Shown here in pieces: positions 49,641 to 61,799 of a stretch of DNA of 64,000 nt. This stretch comes from Rhyzopertha dominica (lineage: Eukaryota; Arthropoda; Insecta; Coleoptera; Bostrichidae). The stretch spans positions 80,042,680-80,106,679 of the forward strand of contig QCXZ01000137.1 of the NCBI GenBank assembly GCA_025024175.1, in the 5' to 3' direction. The notes below the pieces were generated by a model. It searched no databases. It was not told the DNA's origin and saw nothing but the letters and a program-made list of their open reading frames with translations. Positions within the stretch are counted from its first letter, which is position 1. Every line of letters starts with the position of its first letter. The translations under genes were made by a program, and so were the position numbers.

Positions 49641-52600
49641 GTTAAACATGAAATTTATTATATACCACGCTATAGTTGATTTCATATAACTTTAATATGA
49701 GGCACTTTCAAAACTATTTTTTACCAACACAAATACAGAGTGTTATACCAGAAATATCATTAACGTTAGTCTTTGATGATTTTTTTTCTGATACCTACTG
49801 AACGATAAGTGTTCAAAACTCACCAGTATTTCTTTACTCAATAGTTTCCTTACATTTTTCCACCAAAGAGTCAAGGATATCACCATTTTCAGTGAATTTT
49901 TGAATTGAATCTGTTAGCCGGTAAATAATTGAATTGTAACGGCATAGGTACGCCATAAACCACTGGAATACAATAGTGGTCTACTATTTATACGTGGGAG
50001 ACACGGGGACAGTCCATTTAGATTGTAGGTGGTCTCATACGGTGGGCTCCGTACAAATACCAAGTATTTTTATGGGGAAGCGAGCGTCCCGTAACGGTAA
50101 AATAAACAGAACTAAAAAGTTCAACCATAGAACAAAATCTGCCTTAAGTATTTTATTAAATCGCTGGTTGATCATCAATGCTTTGAAAAGGTTTCGTTAG
50201 GTTGTAGGCTGCAATGGATTATCCTGTTGTTACTTCGATAATGATTGGGGTAGGCTTGGAAATTCATCTTCCCATGATGGGAGTATTAAATCATTCGCGC
50301 CCACGTGTGGTCCAAAATCAGTTTTTAAGGCTGCTATTACCTAATTATGTCTACGATACGATAATTATAATTCGACGTCAGTAAAACATGGACAAAAATA
50401 CGGAATAACGGGGCGTTTTAAAAAATCAATCGCTAATAAAAAAGAAACGACGAAAATTATTTTGCATTTATATTTTAGGAATCCGTAAATTGAAGTGTTT
50501 ATTGGCCTCTCGTTAGTAGGCATTAAATCACATCTGCTCGTGAAATTATTATATGCCCACGTTCTTATAATTATCTTGTCAACGCGTCGCTTTCAAATAG
50601 TAGCCTTTTCATGTTTGTTTGACGTCTAAAATTCGTTTAATTGCAGGTTCCTACAGGTGGATATAATTGCGTNCGATTTGAATAAATTTANATAGTTGGC
50701 CCAGATGTATAGAAGATATGCAGCGGCTATATCTTGAAAATCACTCATGCTATCGTCTTGAAACAAATTTTTCAAATAACAATTTACCATATAAAATAAC
50801 TAAAGATATTTGGAACTTTGACATCACGCAAATAAATCCAAAATTTTTCTACAATATATAGATAGGTGGGGTAAATAATTTTTAGAATTTCTGTTTAATT
50901 ATGTAAAGGTCTCTTAAGAACATTTTTCTCTAGCTGCCATGGTAACGACACAAACTTCTTGATGCTATATCCTTTAAACACCTCGACTAAAAAACGAACT
51001 AAGACTTATTTTAGAGGAGTTTCAAGGAGATTAATTTTTAACACAATTTATCTTAAATAATAGCCTACAAAAAACGGAAAAAGTACGCCCTCTAGTTCAG
51101 TGTTTCTTCAGAATTAAAGGAGACAATTTTTTTGTGTCTTGTCTACACTATTTTAGTAATGACTTCAAAACGAGAAAAGTTATTATTAACCTTGGATTTT
51201 TACCATAGCTTTGCTTAAGTAACAGCTTACAAATCAAAGTAAAAATGATAGTTTTCCTGTTTACTTTGTCTTTAGAATTCAAGCAGAACATTACCTTTTT
51301 TGTCTCGTGTACCATTTTGGAAATACCTTTAAAACGGAAAACGACACTTCTCTCATGTTTTCAGCACTCTATTTCTTTCTTACATGATGACTATAAAACA
51401 AAGTGAAAAATATACCGTCCTATTTAAATTTTTTGAGAAAATATGACACTTTCTTAAATGGCGCCATTTACTGCTTTTTAAAGAAATCATGTTTGAAACA
51501 GCTTACGATATACCCTAACCTTGTTGAAAATCCGTGTAAAATGAGTCGTAGTCATTAAATTTGGTAAGCTGTTTAGAAGATACAGCTTCTGCAAGGTTAT
51601 TTTGCTCTGTAGTGTTGTTACTATGGCAACCAGAAAAAAAATAACGAAACATTTAGGTAATTAGACGGAGAATGTAAAAACTCTATTTCCCAACTACTTT
51701 TTATCGACAAATTTTGCATCTATTATTTGCATTTATTTGTAACGCGACGTCAAATAAGGGGAAATCTTAGGAACTCCAAATTATTTTCGTGAGTTTTTCT
51801 GGTTTTCTGACCTGACCTGACCACTTCATTAGGAACATAGCTTGAAAATATTTGGTAAAATAAAAGTACTTGCAATACAAGTTTTGCTCGTATACAAACG
51901 TTAGTGACATCAAAATCGTGCATTGTGTCGTCACATTTGGGCGTAGTGATGTGATTTCCCATTTCTTCGTTTCTTAATATGTCCAAGTAGTAAATTCAAG
52001 AAATATACAAGTGTTGACTAAATATTACGCAGCTTTAAAGAAAATATCATTAATTTCTAAAACGTATTCGCATATAGTGTAATAAACGCGCTGAAGGAAG
52101 CACCAGTGTACAGTCTAATGGCCACAAGGCGCCAAAATTAATTAAGTCTGTATTCCCCGGAGGTGCAACTAAAAGTGCCCGCAACAAATTGCCCGATATA
52201 AATTATTAATTGAAATACATTTTACGTAAGCTTTCAGACTTTCCGCTAGTTCGATCGAATAAACCAATTATTACCTCAAATTAAGATTTATATTCAATTA
52301 AGCCTTTCATCTGCGACAATTATTAATACGTGCTCGCAGATATCTCTATTTAAAATGATCTATGCGTTAAAATTCATTTTTTTTGTCCACACCACTCCGA
52401 CGAATTAATTACGGCGCGGCTTTTCCGGCCAAACGTCAATTTATCAGCTGTCCAAACGTTTAGCGAATTAGTCCGGGCGTTTGACAAACGCAAACAAAAC
52501 ACTACCGCGTCCATTGTCGATCCGAAAGCATGTCGGCCGTAAATCAGAACTATCTAGATCTAATCGCGCGATCTACACCGCTTAACGTTTCGTACACATG

Positions 52601-53150
52601 TGTTTAATTACTTATAACCTCGAAACATGTTTAATTGATGTGTGGGCGAAGCGACACCTATCGTAAACTTTCACGAGCGCTCCGGGAAAAAAGGCGACGT
52701 AAAAAGGCCTTTGTATTGAGACAGGCCGAGGTAAACCAATAAATAAAGCGAATTCAATAAATGCTGGGTATAGGAAACGATTGTTCGCGTAGAGGAAGGC
52801 GTAGTTGCCCGAGGGATTGAAATGGCAACGGTGTAGGTATCGTAAGTGGACCATGCGCAATCGGATCGATCCTGAAAAGAATCGTGATTATATTCAGACC
52901 AGGGAAGCTTCATTCCCAGTGCTTAGACTACGACTAAAATTAAATATCCCTTCAGTTACGAAGAGTGATACAGCCTTATTATTATTATTGCGATCTGAAA
53001 AGAATTTGAGTATACTTTTCTACAATATTATACTGATTTTTAACAAAGCCTAAAAATTGGAGGAAAGCTTTGGTTTGAAGGCTTCCGTGGTTGTTGTCGA
53101 TGACATGTTGTTTTCCGGGCTGGTTCCCACGTTGGTTATTAGACCTTGAC
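49641..53150. other. No gene recognised; several GC-richer patches
   Basis: AT-rich sequence with single-copy-looking GC-richer patches at 50000-50350 and 52080-52570. The latter has stretches such as CAAACGTCAATTTATCAGC and CGGGCGTTTGACAAACGC that look constrained, but no exon is supported. ORFs at 51750-51986 and 52612-52913 have no recognised similarity. Confidence 0.35.
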
Positions 53151-53181
53151 GTTTCCACACTCATGTCGGTGTCTTCCTCAG
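53151..53181 (-). ncRNA. Hammerhead-like motif within a hairpin (minus strand)
   Basis: The minus strand reads CTGAGGA, AGACACCGACATGAGTGT, then GGAAAC, followed by GTC. A CUGANGA box and a GAAA box flank a weak stem, as in sequences accompanying insect PLEs. The stem is poorer than at 23763-23791, so confidence is low. Confidence 0.22.
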
Positions 53182-53223
53182 AAGTTTCAGAGCTACTTCT
53201 GAGGAAGACACCGACATGAGTGT
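53157..53223. repeat. Perfect 29-bp inverted repeat with 9-nt loop
   Basis: Left arm 53157-53185 (starting ACACTCATGTCGGTG) is the exact reverse complement of right arm 53195-53223 (ending CACCGACATGAGTGT). A loop of nine bases separates them. Outside the arms, the sequences stop matching at once. The arms contain the CTTCCTCAGAAGT motif of PLE-associated sequence. Confidence 0.97.
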
Positions 53224-56200
53224 CTTGGAGGAAAGCTTTTTGTTTTGTACTTTTTAAATTCGGAAATCATTTAAGTGCATTTGTCTTGTCCGAGTTGGCT
53301 TAATTCCAACTTTTTTCGTTCGTTTCCATTGTCTTTTAAAAACGTTGGCAAATTATTAATATGCCTTTGTAAAGATACGTTAAAAATAATTAAATCGTCA
53401 AGATGGGACATTTTTTATGCTGGATGACTCTCAAATAGGGATTCATCAAGTCAAGCAGCTTGATATTTCTCTGAACTGCTTGACTTGAAAAATTAGAGTT
53501 TGATTTTGCCACTAACGCTGCTTGACTTGGTATCTTGCTTGATGGCAGCCCACGTAAAGACTTTATAGTGAAGAAATATCTCCCGTTTAATTTTTTTGAA
53601 GACACGATAAGTGATTGACTTTTTAGGTTTTTAAACCCTAACGTAAGAATAATTAAATTCCTTGTGCCTGAATAAATTTGAGGAAAGGGTTTTACGGAAA
53701 ACTGCACAATTGGGTATTATCACTTTTTTTTGAAAATTACGTAAAATGAATCTTGAAGTGCATATATATCGTACGCCATGTTAAAAAAACAAGAAAAATA
53801 TTTGTAGGTAGAGAATTTCGGGTCTGAAATTTGAATCTTAGGAGTCACCACCAAAACGCTTCTATCCAAGGTTATTCAACTAGCGACGTCAAGTGTCATG
53901 TAAACATTACCGAGGAGCGTGCTGTTTAATGGTGTAGTATCAGTCTTGTATTGGAAAAGCTTTTGTGTAGTGTTTATTGAAAAGACGGTGTAAGAGGTGG
54001 CACCAAAAAGCGATTTGTGTAGTTTTAGAAGCATCTATTATATATGGAAAACAAAACAAGTGTTGCTTTGTACATGGTTATAAAAGTACTTCAGTCAGTA
54101 CAGCTAACAAAATTTCTGTTACCGTTTCTTGAGATTATCATCGTATGAAAAAGTTGTTTCAGGCTCGTAGGCGTGATATGCCGAAATCGCAAAGTTTGTT
54201 TTTCTATTATGAAGATCATCTTAATTCTTACTGTAAGTTTTATTATTCTTTTTGGGGTTAGAAGTGTTTGCCATTCAGTTTCCATTTTGTTATAGCTTGA
54301 AGAGGATATGAAAAATTATATACGTTTTAAGTTAATAGGGGGAAATGTTATAATAAAAAAGGACATTGTTCCCCATATATTCGACTGTTAGCCAGACCGG
54401 AAACGAGCCGCACGAGCCCCGAAAATAAATGGCAATATATATTTATAGTACGTTTAGTAAATTTAGGGTACATTTTTGATTTTTACATTTAAATGTTTAC
54501 AAATAGTATGTTTCCAACAGCCCACTGTGATCAAATTATCAATGCTACGTTAATTTGATAAAAAAGTTCACTTATGCTGTTGCTTTTACGTTCCTCATGT
54601 CCACCGCGTTGAACCGCTCGTCGCTGTACACAAATTCCATAACAATGAAAATGCCTTCAGAAGTCATAACTCATAAGTATTTCATTTTTTCTTGGCGTAT
54701 TTTAATTCGCTTGTCACAAAATAAACGCAAACAACAATCTGATAAATTGACGGGCTGAGGCAGACGCGTTACGCGCTGACCCCAGATGTAAACAAGCGGC
54801 CATTTACAAGATACCTGACGTCACGGCTCATATGTTCGCGTTTTGGCGGTCCCTTTAAATATTAACATTTTTAATATTAAAAATACACCTTACGATCCAT
54901 TTTTTCGAATTTATAAGCTGTCACAGCTGTTTTGTGGATTAGATGCTACCTATTAATATGCAATTTAATAAAATATAAATTCATGGCAAACACCCAATTC
55001 ATAGATAAGAAGTGGAAACTGCATTCGATTCTTTTAAATTTTGTTCCGGCGCATGGCCAGCACAGTGGTATCTCCATAGCAAGTTGTTTTCAGATGTAGT
55101 TCATTTCTAATTAATTGAAGAAGGTTATGTCTCAAACACCTTAAGAGGAAAAGAAAGTAAAATCACAAAATGGGGTTTGATAACAATAGATGTGATAAAT
55201 GTTGTGTATTCTGTTTATCGTCAATTTGTTGACCCAATGATGTTTTTAGAGCTATTATGTTCTATTTGTTATAAAAGTTTACCTTTACATTTGGCGCTCG
55301 CGTGCCCGGTTTAACTAACCTACATTAACTTTGGTTTCTACAGCTTTACCTAGGCACTGCTTTCACATGTACCTACTTCTCTTTTGATAACGCTCTGAGA
55401 TGGGCAGATCAATGGTGCAGTATAGCTGTGTACTGATTTCGGACATACCACGACAATCAGTTATTTAGGGTATTTTACTATGGCTACTACTCATTAAAAA
55501 ATAATGAATAAGCGTATAATTCAAAACAGTGACGTGTTTGGACATTCAATTTAGTCCTAATGCTATTTTTTATTACTATAAATTTGTTTTAATTATTTCT
55601 GTTCGTATTCTATTTTTTCTTGTAGTTTTATTGATGAGATATTAAAAAATGAACGCAGCCTATAACCTGTAAATTTTCAAGAAACATGCTCCCGATATTC
55701 TTCGAATGAAAGATCGCAGTAACACGCTGTTTATATGTTATTTTAATAAAATGCTCCAAAATTTGATTGATCCAAGATTTGGATTTTTCACACTTACAGC
55801 ATAAATAGCTATTATTATCGTGCATATCTGCTGACATCTCTTTTTATACCTTGTCAATACTCTACTAAGTATTGCGTTATTGACTTCCTCAGTTTTCCGC
55901 TCTCCGTATGCCAACCAAGTATAAGCGCATTCGGTGCGTCGCAGTCTTCCACGGCGGATTGAAATTAGCGCTGTTTATCGATCACAATTAATATTTATCG
56001 CTTTATAACAGGACCGTATGCAGCCTGCAATCCAGTAGATTTATGGAGCGCCACGCATATTCTTCCCGTCGATCGTAATACTAGTAATTACTGCGTACTC
56101 GTGGTCTGTAGTGTATGTGCATATACGATTACATATTCGGTTGAATGAGACGCAAGCGGTTAACAATTAGGTAATGAAAGTATGATTTGGCGCCAGGATG

Positions 56201-57620
56201 AATTTTTTGCGGTGTGGGGTATTAGATATGCGCGACAGCCACGACCTAAATTTTGAAATGTGGATACGACAAGACGTCGGTGGTTTTAAAAAGTTCGCCA
56301 AGATGAAATCGGGCATGCGGAAATATACGGTCTGAAATGAAACTGAATGTTTGCCCTGATTTTAACACAAATAAATAACAACATCAAGTTACGTGTATTT
56401 CTTGCGGACTTCATTAGATAATTTCATAATTAATAGCCCCATCTCGAAACTTAAGTTTTTCTTCGTCAAATGCAAATCCAAATTAAGGCAATTAACAAGA
56501 GGGATAAAAGAAACGAAAATTATAAGAAATATACTATTCAGTCATTAACAGTCAGGGCCGGGCCCATAGGGGGGGGGGGGGGTAGCCTACTCCCCCCCAA
56601 TGCCCTGACGGTTAAAAACTTCCGCAGTTCGCTCCAAAATGGGTTGGTCAAATTTGTTAAAAAAACAATAAATAATTAAAGTTAGATCAAGAAGGTGGTA
56701 TAAAAATAATGTTAGTTTCCCCACGGCATCCACGAATATGCAATAATTCCTCGAGTAGTAGCAGTCGTTACACGTTAGTCGCAGCTTTCAGAACCTCGCG
56801 TCTTGTCATCAGATGACGATGATCGACAGTGATTCGGCAGGCACCAGTGTTGCCAGTCAGTACACGAATGCATTATTATAAAATCTAGCACATTTCTTAA
56901 AATAATTTTTTATGGGTATCTAAAAAAATTAGCAACTATTTTCAACCACGAATATGAATTATGAATATGAATTTTGCCAATGTTAATAACATTACGACAT
57001 GCAAAACATCTGTTGGTAGCCCACTATACGGTCTAGTCTACGTTGCACCGTTTGTGGTTGCACCTTACAGAAAGTTGCATTTTACTCGAGGAGCATAATA
57101 AAGTTGTTTTTTATTTGTTTGTATTTATTGTCTTTGATTTCATATAAAAAGCAAGCTTTAAAAATGCATGTTTTTTACGATATTAGCGTCAGATAGGAGT
57201 CCACAATCTACTACATATATCACAGATATCTAGTACATTTTTTACAACTACCCTGTACATCGAGAAAGATATGAAAAAACTGTAAAAAATATGTTGCGAA
57301 CCACTACGGGTAATAATTCATTTGATTCTCTCATATGTAAGTATTAAAAGTGTACAGGATATAACAGATCAAATAGATTTTTTCCATTTAATTAGCTCTT
57401 GGGCTAAAGTTAAAATACAGAAGACTGGTTGTAATAATTAATAATTGATTTATTTTGTTAGATTTAGAGTTTTTTTAACTGTATTTGTTAATTTTATATT
57501 AATGTTTATTCATATATTTTGACACTCACAAGCTTAGCCACACCCTGTGGCAATTAGCAATTACCAAAGTAGAAGTATAAAGTATTTTAGTTTTATTTTT
57601 AAGTAGGTGTTGTTAATACA
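53224..57620. other. No gene recognised; low-complexity G run
   Basis: Mostly AT-rich sequence. GC-richer patches at 54760-54850 and 55860-56300 show no coding similarity. A run of about 14 G at 56569-56582, followed by a C run, lies beside CAGGGCCGGGCCC, which resembles a hAT terminus, but no partner end was found. Confidence 0.35.
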
Positions 57621-57624
57621 TGTA

Positions 57625-58463
57625 CAGGGTGTGTCACGATGAGTTCCTGTTAGACGTTTATGCGGAAGCGGCCAGAAGGGAATTATGAAATTCTGCAGTA
57701 TTAGGTTTTCGATTATCTTTTTAATGAAAATAAAGGCAACTTAAAATTACTTCCGGTTATACCGGAAGTATACGCCAACTTAGTTATTTTTAATAGAACC
57801 ATATAATTTTTCGCAGTTTTGGATTCTACGTAAAATTCTAGTGAGGCTTTGTGTAACATATGGTATACTTAAATGTTATAATTTTCGAGATATAGAAGTT
57901 TAAAAAAAATGAAAGCTACAACATGCCGTTCGACGTCTACCACACAAACAAATGTGACCCGAATGTCGATAGTATGACAAAGGTGCAAAATACACCTTGG
58001 TCCAATCAAATTTTGAAAATGGTGTATGCAGCAGTTACAGGAAGACGTCATAGTTAAGTATTAAAAAATAGGCAAAATTAAAAAAAAATATACGGAACTT
58101 TCTCTTTTTTTATGCCATTTTTGGATTCTAGGGAAATTTTAGTTGGGCTTGTGTAAAACACTATGACAGATTTGTTGATATTTAACATTTTATGTGAAAA
58201 ATTGTTGAAATTGCATTTTATGCAACTGCAGTGTATATCTAGTCTAAAACATGCTGCCGGTATCTCACACTTAGATATTCTAATTAATTGTTACCATCAG
58301 TTATCAGATAAAAATATTTAAGTATATAATGTATTACATAAAGACGCACTTGAATTATTTTCATTAAAAAGATCACATTCTAAAACTTGATACTGCAGAA
58401 TTTCGTAATTCTACCCTGGCCGCTTCCCCATCGTCTAATAGGAACTTGTCGTGACACACCCTG
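57625..58463. mobile_element. Non-autonomous DNA transposon with ~115-bp terminal inverted repeats, TA flanks
   Basis: The left arm starts CAGGGTGTGTCACGATGAGT. The right arm, reverse-complemented, starts CAGGGTGTGTCACGACAAGT. Similarity continues through GGAAGCGGCCAG, GAAATTCTGCAGTAT and TCTTTTTAATGAAAATAA, giving arms of about 115 bp with scattered mismatches. TA flanks both ends. The 600-bp interior has no recognised transposase. Its right boundary was later the target of the hAT insertion. Confidence 0.85.
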
Positions 58464-58466
58464 TAT

Positions 58467-59429
58467 CAGTGGCGGTTTCTCTTAAGGGCGCAAGGGCGCG
58501 CGCCCTCCCTGACAACCATAAAATATTTTAAATATAACTATTAATATGTCTATCAAATTTTGTCGTATCATTTACCGCCATATCCTTAGCGAAAGCACGC
58601 ACAATAACTAATAACACAATATTAAAATGACTCGCCACGCCAGGTTGCACGTACGTACACTCGCCGCACCAGTATGCACGTACGGTAGATACTTTACCGG
58701 GGCCCCGCGTCTTAAATGCGCCCAGTACTAATACATTTCTTACGGGACGTTGCCATGACAACCATGACAACAAAATTTTTCGTATGTAATAATACCCACA
58801 AGATTTGTCCCGCGCTGGGCGCCAGCATTTTGCGCCGCGGACTCGATTCGGAATAGGCATGGAGCAGTTCGTTAATCGTCGTAAATGTCTTCGTGCTCGT
58901 GTTGTGACGGTGATTTGTAAAGTTGTCGTTGCTTCGTGCAAGGGAAAACGTTGTTTGTGCTTTGTGGCCAAAAATGAATTTAATTAGCGAACTTATTAAA
59001 AGTAATTTTCATACGTTGACTTTAGAAGATAAAATTAAAATCAAGAAATTAGGCAAGCCGTTACCTGACTTGGTTCTAGCTCAAGTAAACAAACGCAATG
59101 CAGAAAATAGAACCATGAAGGACAGAAGGATGGACTGTAATTTTAAAAAACCGTAGGTAATATATTTTTTTAAATTTAACAATTTGGTGCATTTTTTTTT
59201 CAAGAAATAAAAAAGTTTTGTTTGATGTTGCCATTATTAAGTAGGTTTAAAAAAGACGTTATTTTTTGTTGCTTATGCCGAATTTTTGTAAGAAATAATA
59301 AAGTTTTGTTTAATATTGACATTATTAAGTATTGTTATTTTATGTTTAAAAAGAAAAGATTTTATTACTATTGTTATTGCTACTGTTACTTATGCGCCCC
59401 CCCTCTTGAAAATTCAGGAGCCGCCACTG
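58467..59429 (+). mobile_element. hAT element, 963 bp, with perfect 8-bp target duplication
   Basis: The left end CAGTGGCGGTTTC and the reverse complement of the right end, CAGTGGCGGCTCC, form the TIR. The 8-bp CCCTGTAT occurs immediately before (58459-58466) and after (59430-59437), a perfect hAT-length target duplication. The interior retains only the start of a transposase gene, so it is an internally deleted, non-autonomous copy. Just inside the left end is a GC-rich palindrome, GGGCGCGCGCCC. Confidence 0.93.
58974..59156 (+). pseudogene. hAT transposase N-terminal remnant
   Basis: An ATG-initiated frame of 60 codons reads MNLISELIKSNFHTLTLEDK and KLGKPLPDLVLAQVNK. This matches the start of DUF4371/ZMYM-type hAT transposases, where LGRP-PDL is followed by a TTF-type zinc finger. 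Here it ends at a stop after MDCNFKKP, and the zinc finger, dimerisation and catalytic parts are deleted. It belongs to the same broad transposase type as the remnant at 4197-4990, though the two retain different parts and so cannot be compared directly. Confidence 0.7.
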
Positions 59430-59559
59430 CCCTGTATGTATTCTAGAAAATAAATTTGTTTTGAGCTACTTAATACATAATATTTTTAGAATTTTTCCCT
59501 TTTTAGGATGTCTGTGCGCTATTCGGTATTGTAGTGGCCTAAAGTAACTATTTCTTTTT

Positions 59560-59760
59560 GTTTTTGAGTTGGCTCTTGGTTCCAAATTAGCCCGAACCTC
59601 TTTTAAAGAATTTCTGAGTTCATTTATGGTGGCATACTGTCGGTTATCCGTATATACTTGCCGAACTAAAATATCCCTCTTAATGATGTGCCTTTTGACC
59701 CTCATATGTCGGAAAAGGGAGGTGACCCGGAATTGAAGAAATTCCAGAAAATGCATTTAA
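59560..59760 (-). mobile_element. Possible Tc1-like transposase C-terminal scrap
   Basis: A minus-strand ORF (59756-59466) contains VRQVYTDNRQYATINELRNS, similar to the VY-RQY--ELK segment near the end of Tc1/mariner transposases. No catalytic residues or terminal repeats are present. A chance match is possible. Confidence 0.3.
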
Positions 59761-59779
59761 TTAGCAATAGGCACAATTT

Positions 59780-60560
59780 CAGAAAAATCGGTCGAACAGA
59801 ACCTGAAACTCCTGCTGGTTCCATACTTTGTGATAGCACTTGAATTAAAATTATATTTATATTAATCTAACTTAAGTCCAACCATGATGATTTCGAAATA
59901 CCGTATTGTCTCAACAGTTACGAAATGCCCGCTCATAAAGTTCGTACAACCGCTTTTTTACGCGCCAGTTACAAGCGCCTTTTACATTCGATACGATAAG
60001 CTGCACCCAATTACAAGGGAACAAAAGCTCGTTCCTTAGCAAGGCATGCGGCAGACGACAGCGGCGTGGTACAATAAATGTTTAGGGCCAATTAAGGGAC
60101 CACCGATAGAGTGTGTGCATTGTTATTCCTAATTACCTCCCTGGATGCACTCTTTCAGGTCCATTAAGACGGGTATAATTTATCTCTCGGTAGTAAAATG
60201 TTCTCGACTGCCTGTTTTACGTGATGACGACAGTTACTATCAAGTGATAATTAGTTTGATACGCTGAAATGCTCTTACTGACAGGTATAGCTTCATAAAA
60301 TGCACGCACTTACATTGGTGTAAAATCGAACTGGTAAAATTTTATCTGAATGTTGTTTGTAAATACAGTGCTGAACCTACGTTTCAGGTGTGCATTCAGT
60401 TTTTGAGTTACTTTAACTTTTTTCAAGTTTGTGTCAGCACTTATCAATTTTTCGTGTAAAGAAATATGTGACAATTTTACTGTCACTAAGAATGTTTATT
60501 GTATTTTTTTAATTTACCTGGTATTCATTAAAAATTGAAAACTGATCTATCTTCTCTAAG
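59780..60560. other. No gene recognised; GC-richer patch
   Basis: The stretch 59900-60260 is richer in GC than its surroundings, free of recognised repeats, and has no supported exon. Confidence 0.35.
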
Positions 60561-60864
60561 TGGAGTTATTAATTAATTCTTCTAAAGAAGATATTCTTAA
60601 AGTGAACTTCCACTTTGTTTTTACAATTGTAAAGCGCTGTCGGCTAATGTTAGCAATCGTCAGTACAAAAATTAAAAGGAAACTAACAGTTTGACAAAGT
60701 CAAAAATCAGAAACAAGCAAACTTGACTACAAACTGAAATGCAACCCACATGCCAGTAACTCAAACGAAAAATTAATTTAGATCAAACAAAGAATTTAGA
60801 ATAGGACAATTGAAATTACAAAAATGTTATTTCTTATTTTTCTTTACACCCTTATGCACACAAA

Positions 60865-61476
60865 ATGGCTGTTTTTCATTCACTTTTTAATCGACTTTTT
60901 AAATTACCTCTGCCATTAAATGCTTTCGAAAAAGAATTCGGTGTAATACTACAAATTGCTTTCAATAACAATTTTCCTAATTATTTAATAGAAAAACTTT
61001 ATTTTAAGTATTTGACAAAATTTAAATTTTCTTTCTGTACCACTTATTTGGATGAAAAAGTTAAGGTTCGGTTTCCTCTTAAGTTTGCTGGTCAAGTCTT
61101 AGTTAGCCTATCTAAATTATTTTCTTTTAATGGAATAAATATTGCTTTTTCTACCGTAGGAAGTGTGTTTTCCCGTTTTCTCCGTAATAAAGACCAAATT
61201 TCAGTTTTAAATAATTCAGGCGTTTATAGTTTTTCATGTAATGATTGCAATTCAGTTTATATTGGACAAACCGGAAGATCCTTTTTAACTAGAGGTAAAG
61301 AACATTTGAAACAATTTGAAAAGTATAAAAATACAGATATTGTTACAACAAATTCTTCGTTAGCCAACCATTTATTAGTAAATAAACACACTGCCACGCT
61401 AGACAATCTAAATTCATTACATTTAAGTAGTAAATCATCTAAAATTAAATTATTTGGAAATTTTAGAGATTTATAA
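60865..61476 (+). pseudogene. Penelope-like polyprotein C-terminus with GIY-YIG endonuclease (5'-truncated)
   Basis: An uninterrupted frame of 203 codons. Residues 1-45 (FHSLFNRLFKLPLPLNAFEK) are the PLE linker after the reverse transcriptase. Residues ~118-150 read GVYSFSCNDCNSVYIGQTGR then SFLTRGKEHLKQFEK. This GIY-YIG domain has the Y-x-x-x-C-C-x-x-C-S-VYIGQT-GR-RxxEH arrangement typical of PLEs, including the catalytic Tyr and Arg. Family role: it nicks target DNA to prime reverse transcription. Lacking the reverse transcriptase, it cannot move itself. That it is fully open suggests recent insertion. Confidence 0.85.
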
Positions 61477-61673
61477 AATTATTAACGAACAAAATTTTAC
61501 TATTCTAAATGATTTTTGTAATTTCAATTGTCCTATTCTAAATTCTTTGTTTGATCTAAATTAATGTTTCGTTTGAGTTACTGGCATGTGGGTTGCATTT
61601 CAGTTTGTAGTCAAGTTTGCTTGTTTCTGATTTTTGACTTTGTCAAACTGTTAGTTTCCTTTTAATTTTTGTA

Positions 61674-61700
61674 CTGACGATGGCTAACATGTAGCCGAAA
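61674..61700 (+). ncRNA. Hammerhead-ribozyme-like core in PLE arm
   Basis: CTGACGA, one T, GGCTA, ACATG, TAGCC, GAAA: a CUGANGA box, a perfect 5-bp stem II and the GAAA box, followed by GCGC and the palindrome TTTACAATTGTAAA (a possible stem III hairpin). The opposite arm (60630-60660) carries a degenerate inverted version with GACA instead of GAAA. One extra base before stem II departs from the strict consensus. Confidence 0.4.
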
Positions 61701-61799
61701 GCGCTTTACAATTGTAAAAATAAAGTGGAAGTTCACTTTAAGAATATTTTCTTTAGAAGAATTACTTAGTATTATTTGTAGTAAAAATTCTAAAATAAG

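Larger units (their letters stand above)
60570..61780 (+). mobile_element. Penelope-like element with readable GIY-YIG endonuclease and inverted terminal arms
   Basis: The coding part (60865-61476) is bracketed by two arms of about 260 bp, 60580-60835 and 61495-61760, that are inverted relative to each other. They share AATTGAAATTACAAAAAT, TCAAACTGTTAG, GACTTTGTCAAA and AAGTGAACTTCCACTTT in opposite senses. Inverted or tandem partial copies (pseudo-LTRs) are typical of PLE insertions. The arms also match parts of repeats A and B (20531-21590, 24218-25269), which ties these to one family. The reverse transcriptase is missing, so this is a 5'-truncated copy. Confidence 0.88.

Noticed and set aside
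56548..56600. CAGGGCCGGGCCC plus a G run as a hAT end
   Set aside because: No matching right terminus or target duplication found nearby; the homopolymer may also be an assembly error.
58528..58971. 147-codon minus-strand ORF
   Set aside because: It lies within the hAT element, opposite to its transposase remnant, and has no recognisable domain; probably a chance ORF in GC-rich sequence.
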